Shown: in pieces, positions 1 to 10,621 of the stretch
How the letters are laid out: each line of letters starts with the position of its first letter
Numbering within the stretch: the stretch's first letter is position 1
Assembly (NCBI GenBank): GCA_029224185.1
Contig: CM055189.1
Span: 28,085,457-28,149,456 of the forward strand
Length of the DNA: 64,000 nt
Direction of reading: 5' to 3'
DNA from: Karalla daura
Taxonomy: Eukaryota > Chordata > Actinopteri > Chaetodontiformes > Leiognathidae
The notes under the pieces: model-generated
What the model was told of the DNA's origin: nothing
The model's database searches: none
What the model saw: only the letters and a program-made list of their open reading frames with translations
Translations under genes and position numbers: made by a program

Positions 1-340
1 GATTGGGGAAAGCGTTTTCTCCATAGAGCCAAATGTTTATCACTTGGCCAATTTGGCTTTTTCCCATAAGAATGAATGGGAATAACAGAACTCCACAAAC
101 AAACATTCGCAACGTTGCCATACTTTGACTTTGAAACTTCATATTCACTTCAAAAATTGAAGAATCTCGCAGTGTGTTTGTGTAGCGAGATGCACGCTGA
201 TTGGTTGTATGGTTTTTCAGCAGCACCTCTTCTCGACGACCATGTGCTCAGGTACCTGCTCCAATGTCTCCTCTGCTGACATGGTAATACAAAGTGATGA
301 GGCGTCCAGCTTCAATGCACCCTAGCAGATGGCACAGGCC

Positions 341-355
341 CTGGGAGACTCCCAG
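341..355. repeat. Hairpin CTGGGAG-A-CTCCCAG (first copy)
   Basis: Seven-base arms flank a single A. The form with GGGAGACTCCC occurs in many monomers, while others have GGGTGACTCCC, which weakens the stem. The A/T state at this site helps separate monomer classes: T is common in the g, h and b classes, and A in the a, d and e classes. Confidence 0.7.
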
Positions 356-678
356 AGTTTGAAAGGGCCCCTTCAGCATTGGGCATGTCCAATCTCTTCT
401 TAGCACCGGGCCCACATGCGGGATTGCTGAAAAATCAGCTCTCGTTTCGCTCTTTTCACGCTGCTCCCAGCCACACCCTAAGCAGCAGACAAACTATTTT
501 TTCCAGTTTTGTAGGAACATTGGTGCTCTCTCATACGGGGCAGGCCATAAACCCGTGCGCCTTGTGAAATTTAAACGACGAGCCTCATCGTAGGCCCAGT
601 GCAGCCTTTTCTCTCCATAAGCCCCCATTCATTGTCCCACCGCTGCCATCAATGTTAAACGTTACACTACTCCTCGCG

Positions 679-692
679 ACTGTGGCCACAGT
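679..692. repeat. 14-bp perfect palindrome, one per monomer (first copy)
   Basis: ACTGTGGCCACAGT reads identically on both strands. It recurs about every 770 bp, 24-25 bases before the GTAC(A/C)(C)CACACC segment that leads into the next monomer. I noticed only four broken copies: 1449-1462 (GTGTCC), 5287-5300 and 8363-8376 (ACGGTGG), and 24521-24534 (GTAGCC). It is long enough for a dimeric protein site or a small cruciform, but the function is unknown. Confidence 0.85.
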
Positions 693-715
693 TCTCATAG
701 TACACACACCAAATC

Positions 716-1485
716 GTGTCAGGGCGTTCTGGAGACTCTCCCCTACGGCGTGACAGTGAGCTCAAATTCCAGATTGGGGAAAGCGTTGTCTCCAGAGAGC
801 CAAATGTTTATCACTTGGCCAATTTGGGTTTTCCCATACGAATGAATGGGAAAAACAGAACTCCACAAACAAACATTCGCAACGTTGCCATACTTTGACT
901 TTGAAACTTCATTTTCATTTCAAAAATTGAAGAATCTTGTGGTGTGTTTGTGCAGCGAGTTGCACGCTGATTGGTTGTATGGTTTTTCAGCAGCACCTCT
1001 TCTCGACGACCATGTGCTCAGGTACCTTCTCCAATGTCTCGTCTGCTGACATGGTAATACAAAGTGATGAGGTGTCCAGCTTCAATGCACCCCAGCAGAT
1101 GGCACAGGCCGTGGGAGACTCCCAGAGTTTGAAAGGGCCCCTTCAGCATTGGGCATGTCCAATCTCTTCTGAGAACCGGGCCGACATGCGGGATAGCTGA
1201 AAAATCAGCTCTCGTTTCGCTCTTTTCACGCTGCTCCCAGCCACACCCTAAGCAGCAGACAATTTCTTTTTTCCAGTTTTGTAGGAACATTGGTGCTCTC
1301 TCATGCGGGGCAGGCCATAAACCCGTGCGCCTTGTGAAATTTAAACAACGAGCCTCATCGTAGGCCCAGTGCAGCCTTTTCTCTCCAAAAGCCCCCATTC
1401 ATTGTCCCGCCACTGCCATCAATGTTAAACGTGACACTACTCCTCGCGACTGTGTCCACAGTTCTCACAGTACACACACCAAATC
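716..1485 (+). repeat. First complete monomer R1 (reference unit, 770 bp)
   Basis: This is the reference unit for within-monomer positions. In order it contains the GTGTCAGGG marker (716), TTGGCCAA with an embedded CCAAT (815-822), a TTTTCCCAT/ATGGGAAAA stem-loop (829-854), the AAACAAAC indel site (867-874), palindrome AGGTACCT (1020-1027), a TGGGAG-A-CTCCCA hairpin (1112-1124), GGGCCC shortly after, a GTTTAAA-like A/T tract near the end, and the ACTGTGGCCACAGT palindrome position (1449-1462), here mutated to GTGTCC. Choice of monomer start is arbitrary because the array is circularly permutable. Confidence 0.95.
867..874 (+). repeat. AAAC duplication/loss site explaining 4-bp length steps
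   Basis: Here AAAC is present twice (ACAAACAAACATTCG). In other monomers it is present once (ACAAACATTCG), for example near 3171-3181 and in most class c monomers. Loss of one unit accounts for most of the 770/771 to 766/767 bp difference. Confidence 0.85.
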
Positions 1486-1581
1486 GTGTCAGGGCTTTCT
1501 GGAGACTCTCCCCTACGGCTTGACAGTTAGCTCATGTTCCAGATTGGTGAAAGCGTTGTCTCCATAGAGCCAAAAGTTTAT

Positions 1582-1593
1582 CACGTGGCCAAT
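1582..1593. promoter_or_regulatory. CACGTG E-box next to a CCAAT motif (class-specific variant)
   Basis: In R2 the segment reads TATCACGTGGCCAAT, giving a CACGTG palindrome two bases before CCAAT. Most monomers have CACTTGGCCAAT instead. The CACGTG form recurs in R3, R7, R8, R11, R17, R18, R23 and in classes b and c. These short motifs match known E-box and CCAAT consensus sequences. That they act as a promoter in this array is only a possibility. Confidence 0.25.
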
Positions 1594-3019
1594 TTGGCTT
1601 TTTCCGATAAGAATGAATGGGAAAAAAAGAACTCCACAAACATTCGCAACGTTGCCATACTTTGACTTTGAAACTTCATTTTCATTTCAAAAATTGACGA
1701 ATCTTGTGGTGTGTTTGTGTAGCGAGTTGCACGCTGATAGGTTGTATGGTTTTTCAGCAGCACCTCTTCTCGACGACCATGTGCTCAGGTACCTTCTCCA
1801 TTGTCTCGTCTGCTGACATGGTAATACAAAGTGATGAGGTGTCCAGCTTCAATGCACCCCAGCAGATGGCACAGGCCCTGGGAGACTCCCAGAGTTTGAA
1901 AGGACCCCCTCAGCATTGGGCATGTCCAATCTCTTCTGAGCACCGGGCCGACATGCGGGACCGCTGAAAAATCAGCTCTCGTTTCGCTCTTTTCACGCTG
2001 CTCCCAGCCACACCCTAAGCAGCAGACAATTTCTTTTTTCCAGTTTTGTAGGAACATTGGTGCTCTCTCATGCGGGGCAGGCCATAAACCCGTGCGCCTT
2101 GTGAAATTTAAACGACGAGCCTCATCGTAGGCCCAGTGCAGCCTTTTCTCTCCATAAGCCCCCATTCATTGTCCCACCACTGCCATCAATGTTAAACGTT
2201 ACACTACTCCTCGCGACTGTGGCCACAGTTCTCACAGTACACACACCAAATCGTGTCAGGTCGTTCTGGAGACTCTCCCCTACGGCTTGACAGTTAGCTC
2301 ATGTTCCAGATTGGTGAAAGCGTTGACTCCATAGAGCCAAAAGTTTATCACGTGGCCAATTTGGCTTTTTCCCATAAGAATGAATGGGAAAAAAAGAACT
2401 CCACAAACATTCGCAACGTTGCCATACTTTGACTTTGAAACTTCATTTTCATTTCAAAAATTGAAGAATCTTGTGGTGTGTTTGTGTAGCGAGTTGCACG
2501 CTGATTGGTTGTATGGTTTTTCAGCAGCACCTCTTCTCGACGACCATGTGCTCAGGTACCTTCTCCAATGTCTCGTCTGCTGACATGGTAATACAAAGTG
2601 ATGAGGTGTCCAGCTTCAATGCACCCCAGCAGATGGCACAGGCCCTGGGAGACTCCCAGAGTTTGAAAGGACCCCCTCAGCATTGGGCATGTCCAATCTC
2701 TTCTGAGCACCGGGCCGACATGTGGGATCGCTGAAAAATCTGCTCTCGTTTCGCTCTTTTCACGCTGCTCCCAGCCACACCCTAAGCAGCAGACAAATTA
2801 TTTTTTCCAGTTTTGTAGGAACATTGGTGCTCTCTCATGCGGGGTAGGCCATAAACCCGTGCGCCTTGTGAAATTTAAACGACGAGCCTCATCGTAAGCC
2901 CAGTGCAGCCTTTTCTCTCCATAAGCCCCCATTCATTGTCCCACCGCTGCCATCAATGTTAAAAGTTACACTACTCCTCGCGACTGTGGCCACAGTTCTC
3001 ATAGTACACACACCAAATC

Positions 3020-4551
3020 GTGTCAGGGCGTTCTGGAGACTCTCCCCTACGGCGTGACAGTGAGCTCAAATTCCAGATTGGGGAAAGCGTTGTCTCCAGA
3101 GAGCCAAATGTTTATCACTTGGCCAATTTGGGTTTTCCCATACGAATGAATGGGAAAAACAGAACTCCACAAACATTCGCAACGTTGCCATACTTTGACT
3201 TTGAAACTTCATTTTCATTTCAAAAACTGAAGAATCTTGTGGTGTGTTTGTGTAGCTAGTTGCATGCTGATTGGTTGTATGGTTTTTCAGCAGCACCTCT
3301 TCTCGACGACCATGTGCTCAGGTACCTTCTCCATTGTCTCGTCTGCTGACATGGTAATACAAAGTGATGAGGCGTCCAGCTTCAATGCATCCCAGCAGAT
3401 GGCACAGGCCCTGGGAGACTCCCAGAGTTTGAAAGGACCCCCTCAGCATTGGGCATGTCCAATCTCTTCTGAGCACCGGGCCGACATGCGGGATCGCTGA
3501 AACATCAGCTCTCGTTTCGCTCTTTTCACGCTGCTCCCAGCCACACCCTAAGCAGCAGACAAATTATTTTTTCCAGTTTTGTAGGAACATTGGTGCTCTC
3601 TCATGCGGGGTAGGCCATAAACCAGTGCGCCTTGTGAAATTTAAACTACGAGCCTCATCGTAAGCCCAGTGCAGCCTTTTCTCTCCATGAGCCCCCATTC
3701 ATTGTCCCACCGCTGCCATCAATGTTAAAAGTTACACTACTCCTCGCGACTGTGGCCACAGTTCTCACAGTACACACACCAAATCGTGTCAGGGCGTTCT
3801 GGAGACTCTCCCCTACGGCTTGACAGTGAGCTCAAATTCCAGATTGGGGAAAGCGTTGTCTCCAGAGAGCCAAATGTTTATCACTTGGCCAATTTGGGTT
3901 TTCCCATACGAATGAATGGGAAAAACAGAACTCCACAAACATTCGCAACGTTGCCATACTTTGACTTTGAAACTTCATTTTCATTTCAAAAACTGAAGAA
4001 TCTTGTGGTGTGTTTGTGTAGCTAGTTGCATGCTGATTGGTTGTATGGTTTTTCAGCAGCACCTCTTCTCGACGACCATGTGCTCAGGTACCTTCTCCAT
4101 TGTCTCGTCTGCTGACATGGTAATACAAAGTGATGAGGCGTCCAGCTTCAATGCATCCCAGCAGATGGCACAGGCCCTGGGAGACTCCCAGAGTTTGAAA
4201 GGACCCCCTCAGCATTGGGCATGTCCAATCTCTTCTGAGCACCGGGCCGACATGCGGGATCGCTGAAACATCAGCTCTCGTTTCGCTCTTTTCACGCTGC
4301 TCCCAGCCACACCCTAAGCAGCAGACAAATTATTTTTTCCAGTTTTGTAGGAACATTGGTGCTCTCTCATGCGGGGTAGGCCATAAACCAGTGCGCCTTG
4401 TGAAATTTAAACTACGAGCCTCATCGTAAGCCCAGTGCAGCCTTTTCTCTCCATGAGCCCCCATTCATTGTCCCACCGCTGCCATCAATGTTAAAAGTTA
4501 CACTACTCCTCGCGACTGTGGCCACAGTTCTCACAGTACACACACCAAATC
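3020..4551 (+). repeat. Near-identical 766-bp tandem pair R4/R5
   Basis: From about 3055 to 3835 the sequence matches 3821-4601 at an offset of 766 with no difference that I noticed. Both copies share private variants: GTAGCTAGTTGCATGCTG, AATGCATCCCAGC, ACCAGTGCGCC, AAACTACGAGCC and CTCCATGAGCC. The copy in the downstream HOR unit (6862-7627) is single, so this is a recent local gain or a loss downstream. Confidence 0.88.
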
Positions 4552-5323
4552 GTGTCAGGGCGTTCTGGAGACTCTCCCCTACGGCTTGACAGTGAGCTCA
4601 TATTCCAGATTGGGGAAAGCGTTGTCTCCAGAGAGCCAAATGTTTATCACTTGGCCAATTTGGCTTTTTCCCATAAGAATGAATGGGAAAAACAGAACTC
4701 CACAAACAAACATTCGCAACGTTGCCATACTTTGACTTTGAAACTTCATTTTCATTTCAACAATTGAAGATGCTTGTGGTGTGTTTGTGTAGCGAGTTGC
4801 ACGCTGATAGGTTGCATGGTTTTTCAGCAGCACCTCTTCTCGACGACCATGTGCTAAGGTACCTCCTCCATTGTCTCCTCTGCTGAAATGATAATACAAA
4901 GTGATGAGGCGTCCAGCTTCAATACACCCCAGCAGATGGCACAGGCCCTGGGAAACTCCCAGAGTTTGAAAGGGCCCCCTCAGCATTGGGCATGTCCAAT
5001 CTCTTCTGAGCACAGGGAACTACATGCGGGATCGCTGAAAAATCAGCTCTCGTTTCGCTCGTTTCACGTTGCTCCCAGTCACACCCTAAGCAGCAGACAA
5101 ATTCTTTATACATTTTTTTAGGAACATTGGTGCTCTCACATGCGGGGTAGGCCATAAACCCGTGCGCCTTGTGAAATTTAAACGAAGAGCCTCATCGTAT
5201 GGCCCAGTGCAGCCTTTTCTCTCTACAAGCCCCCATTCATTGTCCCACCGCTGCCTTCAATGATAAACGTTACACTACTCCTCGCGACGGTGGCCACAGT
5301 TCTTATAGTACACAAACCAAATC
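4552..5323 (+). repeat. Divergent monomer R6
   Basis: This 772-bp monomer carries many changes not seen in most of the array: GAAATGATAATAC, CACAGGGAAC, CGCTCGTTTCACGTTGCTCCCAGTC, TTCTTTATACATTTTTTTAGG, GCTCTCACATGC, GAAGAGCCTC, CGTATGGCCC, CTCTACAAGCC and CTGCCTTCAATGATAAAC. It also breaks the 14-bp palindrome (5287-5300). GTGCTAAGG replaces GTGCTCAGG and removes an antisense stop codon. Its only close relative in the window is R10. Confidence 0.85.
4665..4692. repeat. Stem-loop with 10-bp arms (representative copy)
   Basis: TTTTTCCCAT at 4665-4674 is the exact reverse complement of ATGGGAAAAA at 4683-4692, around an 8-base loop AAGAATGA. The element recurs in every monomer. Classes with GGGTTTTCCC have 9-bp arms (for example 829-854). 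Classes with ATGGGTAAAAC keep only the inner CCCAT/ATGGG pairing plus a partial outer stem. It is not a terminator in any known sense here. Confidence 0.8.
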
Positions 5324-7627
5324 GTGTCAGGGCGTTCTGGAGACTCTCCCCTACGGCGTGATAGTGAGCTCATATTCCAGATTGGGGAAAGCGTTGTCTC
5401 CATGGAGCCAAATGTTTATCACGTGGCCAATTTGGCTTTTTCCCATAAGAATGAATGGGAGAAACAGAACTGCACAAACAAACATTCGCAACGTTGCCAT
5501 ATTTTGACTTTCAAACTTTATTTTCATTTCAAAAACTGAAGAATCTTGTGGTGTGTTTGTGTAGTAAGTTGCACGCTGATAGGTTGTATGGTTTTTCAGC
5601 AGCACCTCCTCTCGACGACCATGTGCTCAGGTACCTGCTCCATTGTCTCCTCTGCTGACATGGTAATACAAAGTGATGAGGCGTCCAGCTTCAATGCACC
5701 CCAGCAGATGGCACAGGCCCTGGGAGACTCCCAGAGTTTGAAAGGGCCCCCTCAGCATTGGGCATGTCCAATCTCTTCTGAGCACCGGGCCGACATGCGG
5801 GACCGCTGAAAAATCAGCTCTCGTTTCGCTCTTTTCACGCTGCTCCCAGCCACACCCTAAGCAGCAGACAATTTCTTTTTTCCAGTTTTGTAGGAACATT
5901 GGTGCTCTCTCATGCGGGGCAGGCCATAAACCCGTGCGCCTTGTGAAATTTAAACGACGAGCCTCATCGTAGGCCCAGTGCAGCCTTTTCTCTCCATAAG
6001 CCCCCATTCATTGTCCCACCACTGCCATCAATGTTAAACGTTACACTACTCCTCGCAACTGTGGCCACAGTTCTCACAGTACACACACCAAATCGTGTCA
6101 GGTCGTTCTGGAGACTCTCCCCTACGGCTTGACAGTTAGCTCATGTTCCAGATTGGTGAAAGCGTTGACTCCATAGAGCCAAAAGTTTATCACGTGGCCA
6201 ATTTGGCTTTTTCCCATAAGAATGAATGGGAAAAAAAGAACTCCACAAACATTCGCAACGTTGCCATACTTTGACTTTGAAACTTCATTTTCATTTCAAA
6301 AATTGAAGAATCTTGTGGTGTGTTTGTGTAGCGAGTTGCACGCTGATTGGTTGTATGGTTTTTCAGCAGCACCTCTTCTCGACGACCATGTGCTCAGGTA
6401 CCTTCTCCAATGTCTCGTCTGCTGACATGGTAATACAAAGTGATGAGGTGTCCAGCTTCAATGCACCCCAGCAGATGGCACAGGCCCTGGGAGACTCCCA
6501 GAGTTTGAAAGGACCCCCTCAGCATTGGGCATGTCCAATCTCTTCTGAGCACCGGGCCGACATGTGGGATCGCTGAAAAATCTGCTCTCGTTTCGCTCTT
6601 TTCACGCTGCTCCCAGCCACACCCTAAGCAGCAGACAAATTATTTTTTCCAGTTTTGTAGGAACATTGGTGCTCTCTCATGCGGGGTAGGCCATAAACCC
6701 GTGCGCCTTGTGAAATTTAAACGACGAGCCTCATCGTAAGCCCAGTGCAGCCTTTTCTCTCCATAAGCCCCCATTCATTGTCCCACCGCTGCCATCAATG
6801 TTAAAAGTTACACTACTCCTCGCGACTGTGGCCACAGTTCTCATAGTACACACACCAAATCGTGTCAGGGCGTTCTGGAGACTCTCCCCTACGGCGTGAC
6901 AGTGAGCTCAAATTCCAGATTGGGGAAAGCGTTGTCTCCAGAGAGCCAAATGTTTATCACTTGGCCAATTTGGGTTTTCCCATACGAATGAATGGGAAAA
7001 ACAGAACTCCACAAACATTCGCAACGTTGCCATACTTTGACTTTGAAACTTCATTTTCATTTCAAAAACTGAAGAATCTTGTGGTGTGTTTGTGTAGCTA
7101 GTTGCATGCTGATTGGTTGTATGGTTTTTCAGCAGCACCTCTTCTCGACGACCATGTGCTCAGGTACCTTCTCCATTGTCTCGTCTGCTGACATGGTAAT
7201 ACAAAGTGATGAGGCGTCCAGCTTCAATGCATCCCAGCAGATGGCACAGGCCCTGGGAGACTCCCAGAGTTTGAAAGGACCCCCTCAGCATTGGGCATGT
7301 CCAATCTCTTCTGAGCACCGGGCCGACATGCGGGATCGCTGAAACATCAGCTCTCGTTTCGCTCTTTTCACGCTGCTCCCAGCCACACCCTAAGCAGCAG
7401 ACAAATTATTTTTTCCAGTTTTGTAGGAACATTGGTGCTCTCTCATGCGGGGTAGGCCATAAACCCGTGCGCCTTGTGAAATTTAAACTACGAGCCTCAT
7501 CGTAAGCCCAGTGCAGCCTTTTCTCTCCATGAGCCCCCATTCATTGTCCCACCGCTGCCATCAATGTTAAAAGTTACACTACTCCTCGCGACTGTGGCCA
7601 CAGTTCTCACAGTACACACACCAAATC

Positions 7628-8399
7628 GTGTCAGGGCGTTCTGGAGACTCTCCCCTACGGCTTGACAGTTAGCTCATATTCCAGATTGGGGAAAGCGTTG
7701 TCTCCAGAGAGCCAAATGTTTATCACTTGGCCAATTTGGCTTTTTCCCATAAGAATGAATGGGAAAAACAGAACTCCACAAACAAACATTCGCAACGTTG
7801 CCATACTTTGACTTTGAAACTTCATTTTCATTTCAACAATTGAAGAAGCTTGTGGTGTGTTTGTGTAGCGAGTTGCACGCTGATAGGTTGCATGGTTTTT
7901 CAGCAGCACCTCTTCTCGACGACCATGTGCTAAGGTACCTCCTCCATTGTCTCCTCTGCTGAAATGATAATACAAAGTGATGAGGCGTCCAGCTTCAATA
8001 CACCCCAGCAGATGGCACAGGCCCTGGGAAACTCCCAGAGTTTGAAAGGGCCCCCTCAGCATTGGGCATGTCCAATCTCTTCTGAGCACAGGGAACGACA
8101 TGCGGGATCGCTGAAAAATCAGCTCTCGTTTCGCTCGTTTCACGTTGCTCCCAGTCACACCCTAAGCAGCAGACAAATTCTTTATACATTTTTTTAGGAA
8201 CATTGGTGCTCTCACATGCGGGGTAGGCCATAAACCCGTGCGCCTTGTGAAATTTAAACGAAGAGCCTCATCGTATGGCCCAGTGCAGCCTTTTCTCTCT
8301 ACAAGCCCCCATTCATTGTCCCACCGCTGCCTTCAATGATAAACGTTACACTACTCCTCGCGACGGTGGCCACAGTTCTTATAGTACACAAACCAAATC
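7628..8399 (+). repeat. Divergent monomer R10, copy of R6
   Basis: It shares nearly all private variants of R6 at an offset of 3,076 bp, including the broken palindrome at 8363-8376 and the TTCTTTATACATTTTTTTAGG tract. It is the second copy of the most diverged monomer class in the window. Confidence 0.85.
7655..8158 (-). other. Longest repeat-borne ORF (167 codons, minus strand); not called a gene
   Basis: This antisense frame is long only because two stops common in the family are absent in R10: GTGCTAAGG replaces GTGCTCAGG, and an upstream change extends the start. The related copy in R6 gives only 144 codons. The product matches nothing I recognise. It has no signal peptide, obvious domain or catalytic motif, and other monomers break the same frame with indels. 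It would be a chance ORF or a relic of whatever sequence founded the satellite. Confidence 0.15.
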
Positions 8400-8870
8400 G
8401 TGTCAGGGCGTTCTGGAGACTCTCCCCTACGGCGTGATAGTGAGCTCATATTCCAGATTGGGGAAAGCGTTGTCTCCATAGAGCCAAATGTTTATCACGT
8501 GGCCAATTTGGCATTTTCCCATAAGAATGAATGGGAGAAACAGAACTGCACAAACAAACATTCGCAACGTTGCCATATTTTGACTTTCAAACTTTATTTT
8601 CATTTCAAAAACTGAAGAATCTTGTGGTGTGTTTGTGTAGTAAGTTGCACGCTGATAGGTTGTATGGTTTTTCAGCAGCACCTCCTCTCGACGACCATGT
8701 GCTCAGGTACCTGCTCCATTGTCTCCTCTGCTGACATGGTAATACAAAGTGATGAGGCGTCCAGCTTCAATGCACCCCAGCAGATGGCACAGGCCCTGGG
8801 AGACTCCCAGAGTTTGAAAGGGCCCCCTCAGCATTGGGCATGTCCAATCTCTTCTGAGCACCGGGCCGAC

Positions 8871-10621
8871 ATGCGGGATCGCTGAAAAATCAGCTCTCGT
8901 TTCGCTCTTTTCACGCTGCTCCCAGCCACACCCTAAGCAGCAGACAAATTCTTTTTTCCAGTTTTGTAGGAACATTGGTGCTCTCTCATGCGGGGCAGGC
9001 CATAAACCAGTGCGCTTTGTGAAATTTAAACGACGAGCCTCATCGTAGGCCCAGTGCAGCCTTTTCTCTCCATAAGCCCCCATTCATTGTCCCACCACTG
9101 CCATCAATGTTAAACATTACACTACTCCTCGCGACTGTGGCCACAGTTCTCACAGTAAACACACCAAATCGTGTCAGGGCGTTCTGGACACTCTCCCCTA
9201 CGGCTTGACAGTTAGCTCATGTTCCAGATTGGTGAAAGCGTTGTCTCCATAGAGCCAAATGTTTATCACTTGGCCAATTTGGCTTTTTCCCATAAGAATG
9301 AATGGGAAAAAAAGAACTCCACAAACGAACATTCACAACCTCGCCATACTTTGACTTTGAAACTTCATTTTCATTTCAAAAATTGAAGAATCTTGTGGTG
9401 TGTTTGTGTAGCGAGTTGCACGCTGATAGGTTGCATGGTTTTTCAGCAGCACCTCTTCTCGACGACCATGTGCTCAGGTACCTTCTCTATTGTCTCGTCT
9501 GCTGACATGGTAATACAAAGTGATGAGGCGTCCAGCTTCAATGCACCCCAGCAGATGGCACAGGCCCTGGGAGACTCCCAGAGTTTGAAAGGGCCCCCTA
9601 AGCATTGGGCATGTCCAATCTCTTCTTAGCACCGGGCCGACATGTGGGATCGCTGAAAAACCAGCTCTCGTTTCGCTCTTTTCACGCTGCTCCCAGCCAC
9701 ACCCTAAGCAGCAGACAAATTATTTTTTCCAGTTTTGTAGGAACATTGGTGCTCTCTCATGCGGGGCAGGCCATTAAGCCGTGCGCCTTGTGAAATTTAA
9801 ACGACGAACCTCATCGTAGGCCCAGTGCAGCCTTTTCTCTCCATAAGCCCCCATTCATTGTCCCACCACTGCCATCAATGTTAAACGTTACACTACTCCT
9901 CGCGACTGTGGCCACAGTTCTCACAGTACACACACCAAATCGTGTCGGGGCGTTCTGGAGACTCTCCCCTACGGCTTGACAGTGAGCTCATGTTCCAGAT
10001 TGGGGAAAGCGTTGTCTCCATAGAGCCAAATGTTTATCACTTGGCCAATTTGGCTTTTTCCCATAAGAATGAATGGGAAAAAAAGAACTCCACAAACATT
10101 CGCAACGTTGCCATACTTTGACTTTGAAACTTCATTTTATTTCAAAAATTGAAGAAGCTTGTGGTGTGTTTATGTAGCGAGTTGCACGCTGATAGGTTGT
10201 ATGGTTTTTCAGCAGCACCTCTTCTCGACGACCATGTGCTCAGGTACCTGCTCCAATGTCTCCTCTGCTGACATGGTTATACAAAGTGATGAGGCGTCCA
10301 GCTTCAATGCACCCCAGCAGATGGCACAGGCCCTGGGAGACTCCCAGAGTTTGAAAGGGCCCCCTCAGCATTGGGCATGTCCAATCTCTTCTTAGCACCG
10401 GGCCGACATGCGGGATCGCTGCAAAATCAGCTCTCGTTTCGCTCTTTTCACGCTGCTCCCAGCCACACCCTAAGCAGCAGACAAATTCTTTTTTCCAGTT
10501 TTGTAGGAACATTGGTGCTCTCTCATGCGGGGTAGGCCATAAACCCGTGCGCCTTGTGAATTTTAAATGACAAGCCTCGTCGTAGGCCCAGTGCAGCCTT
10601 TTCTCTCCATAAGCCCCCATT
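8871..10621 (+). repeat. Mixed monomers R12-R13 and flanks, no long HOR
   Basis: Markers fall at 9171 and 9942. These monomers combine variants seen elsewhere: ACGAACATTCACAACC at about 9325, single AAAC in R13, TTTTATTT in R13, and AAGCTT at about 10156. R13 is marked GTGTCGGGG. No gene is supported. Confidence 0.8.

Larger units (their letters stand above)
1..715 (+). repeat. Partial monomer R0 (truncated by window start)
   Basis: The window opens about 56 bases into a monomer, at the GATTGGGGAAAGCG segment, so the full copy would be about 771 bp. It carries two AAAC units, GAGGCGTCC, a stop-creating CCCTAGCAG, and TTTAAACGACGAG. No gene is supported. Confidence 0.95.
1920..5790 (+). repeat. 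HOR unit of five monomers (R2 tail to R7), ~3,842 bp
   Basis: Monomer markers fall at 2253, 3020, 3786, 4552 and 5324. The sequence from about 1950 to 3785 reappears 3,842 bp downstream, and the sequence from about 4552 to 5790 reappears 3,076 bp downstream. The difference equals one 766-bp monomer, which is the extra tandem copy at 3786-4551. The rare GGGACCGCTG variant occurs at both the start (about 1957) and the end (about 5797) of this unit, as expected for a tandem duplication junction. Confidence 0.85.
5791..8870 (+). repeat. HOR unit of four monomers (R7 tail to R11), 3,076 bp
   Basis: Markers fall at 6095, 6862, 7628 and 8400. This is the four-monomer copy of the preceding unit. R8 matches R3, R9 matches R4/R5, R10 matches R6 and R11 matches R7, with only a handful of differences (for example GATGCTTG/GAAGCTTG and GAACTACATG/GAACGACATG in R6/R10). 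Homology to the first unit fades at about 8870, where GGGACCGCTG becomes GGGATCGCTG. Confidence 0.85.

Noticed and set aside
390..490. Possible 5S rRNA-derived satellite (AATCTCTTCTGAGC, CTAAGCAG and GGGAGAC resemble 5S segments)
   Set aside because: The pieces are short, the distance between the first two is about 90 bases instead of about 15, and GGGAGAC lies upstream rather than downstream. The order is not that of a 5S gene, so chance similarity is more likely. An alignment search could reopen this.
624..850. Inverted repeat CCCATTCATT (624-633) and AATGAATGGG (841-850)
   Set aside because: The 10-base arms are over 200 bases apart, and the second arm already pairs better with the adjacent TTTTCCCAT. 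It probably has no separate meaning.
4665..4692. Transcription terminator from the stem-loop
   Set aside because: The arms are A/T-rich tracts around CCCAT, and no gene precedes them. The same structure occurs in every monomer without any transcription unit.
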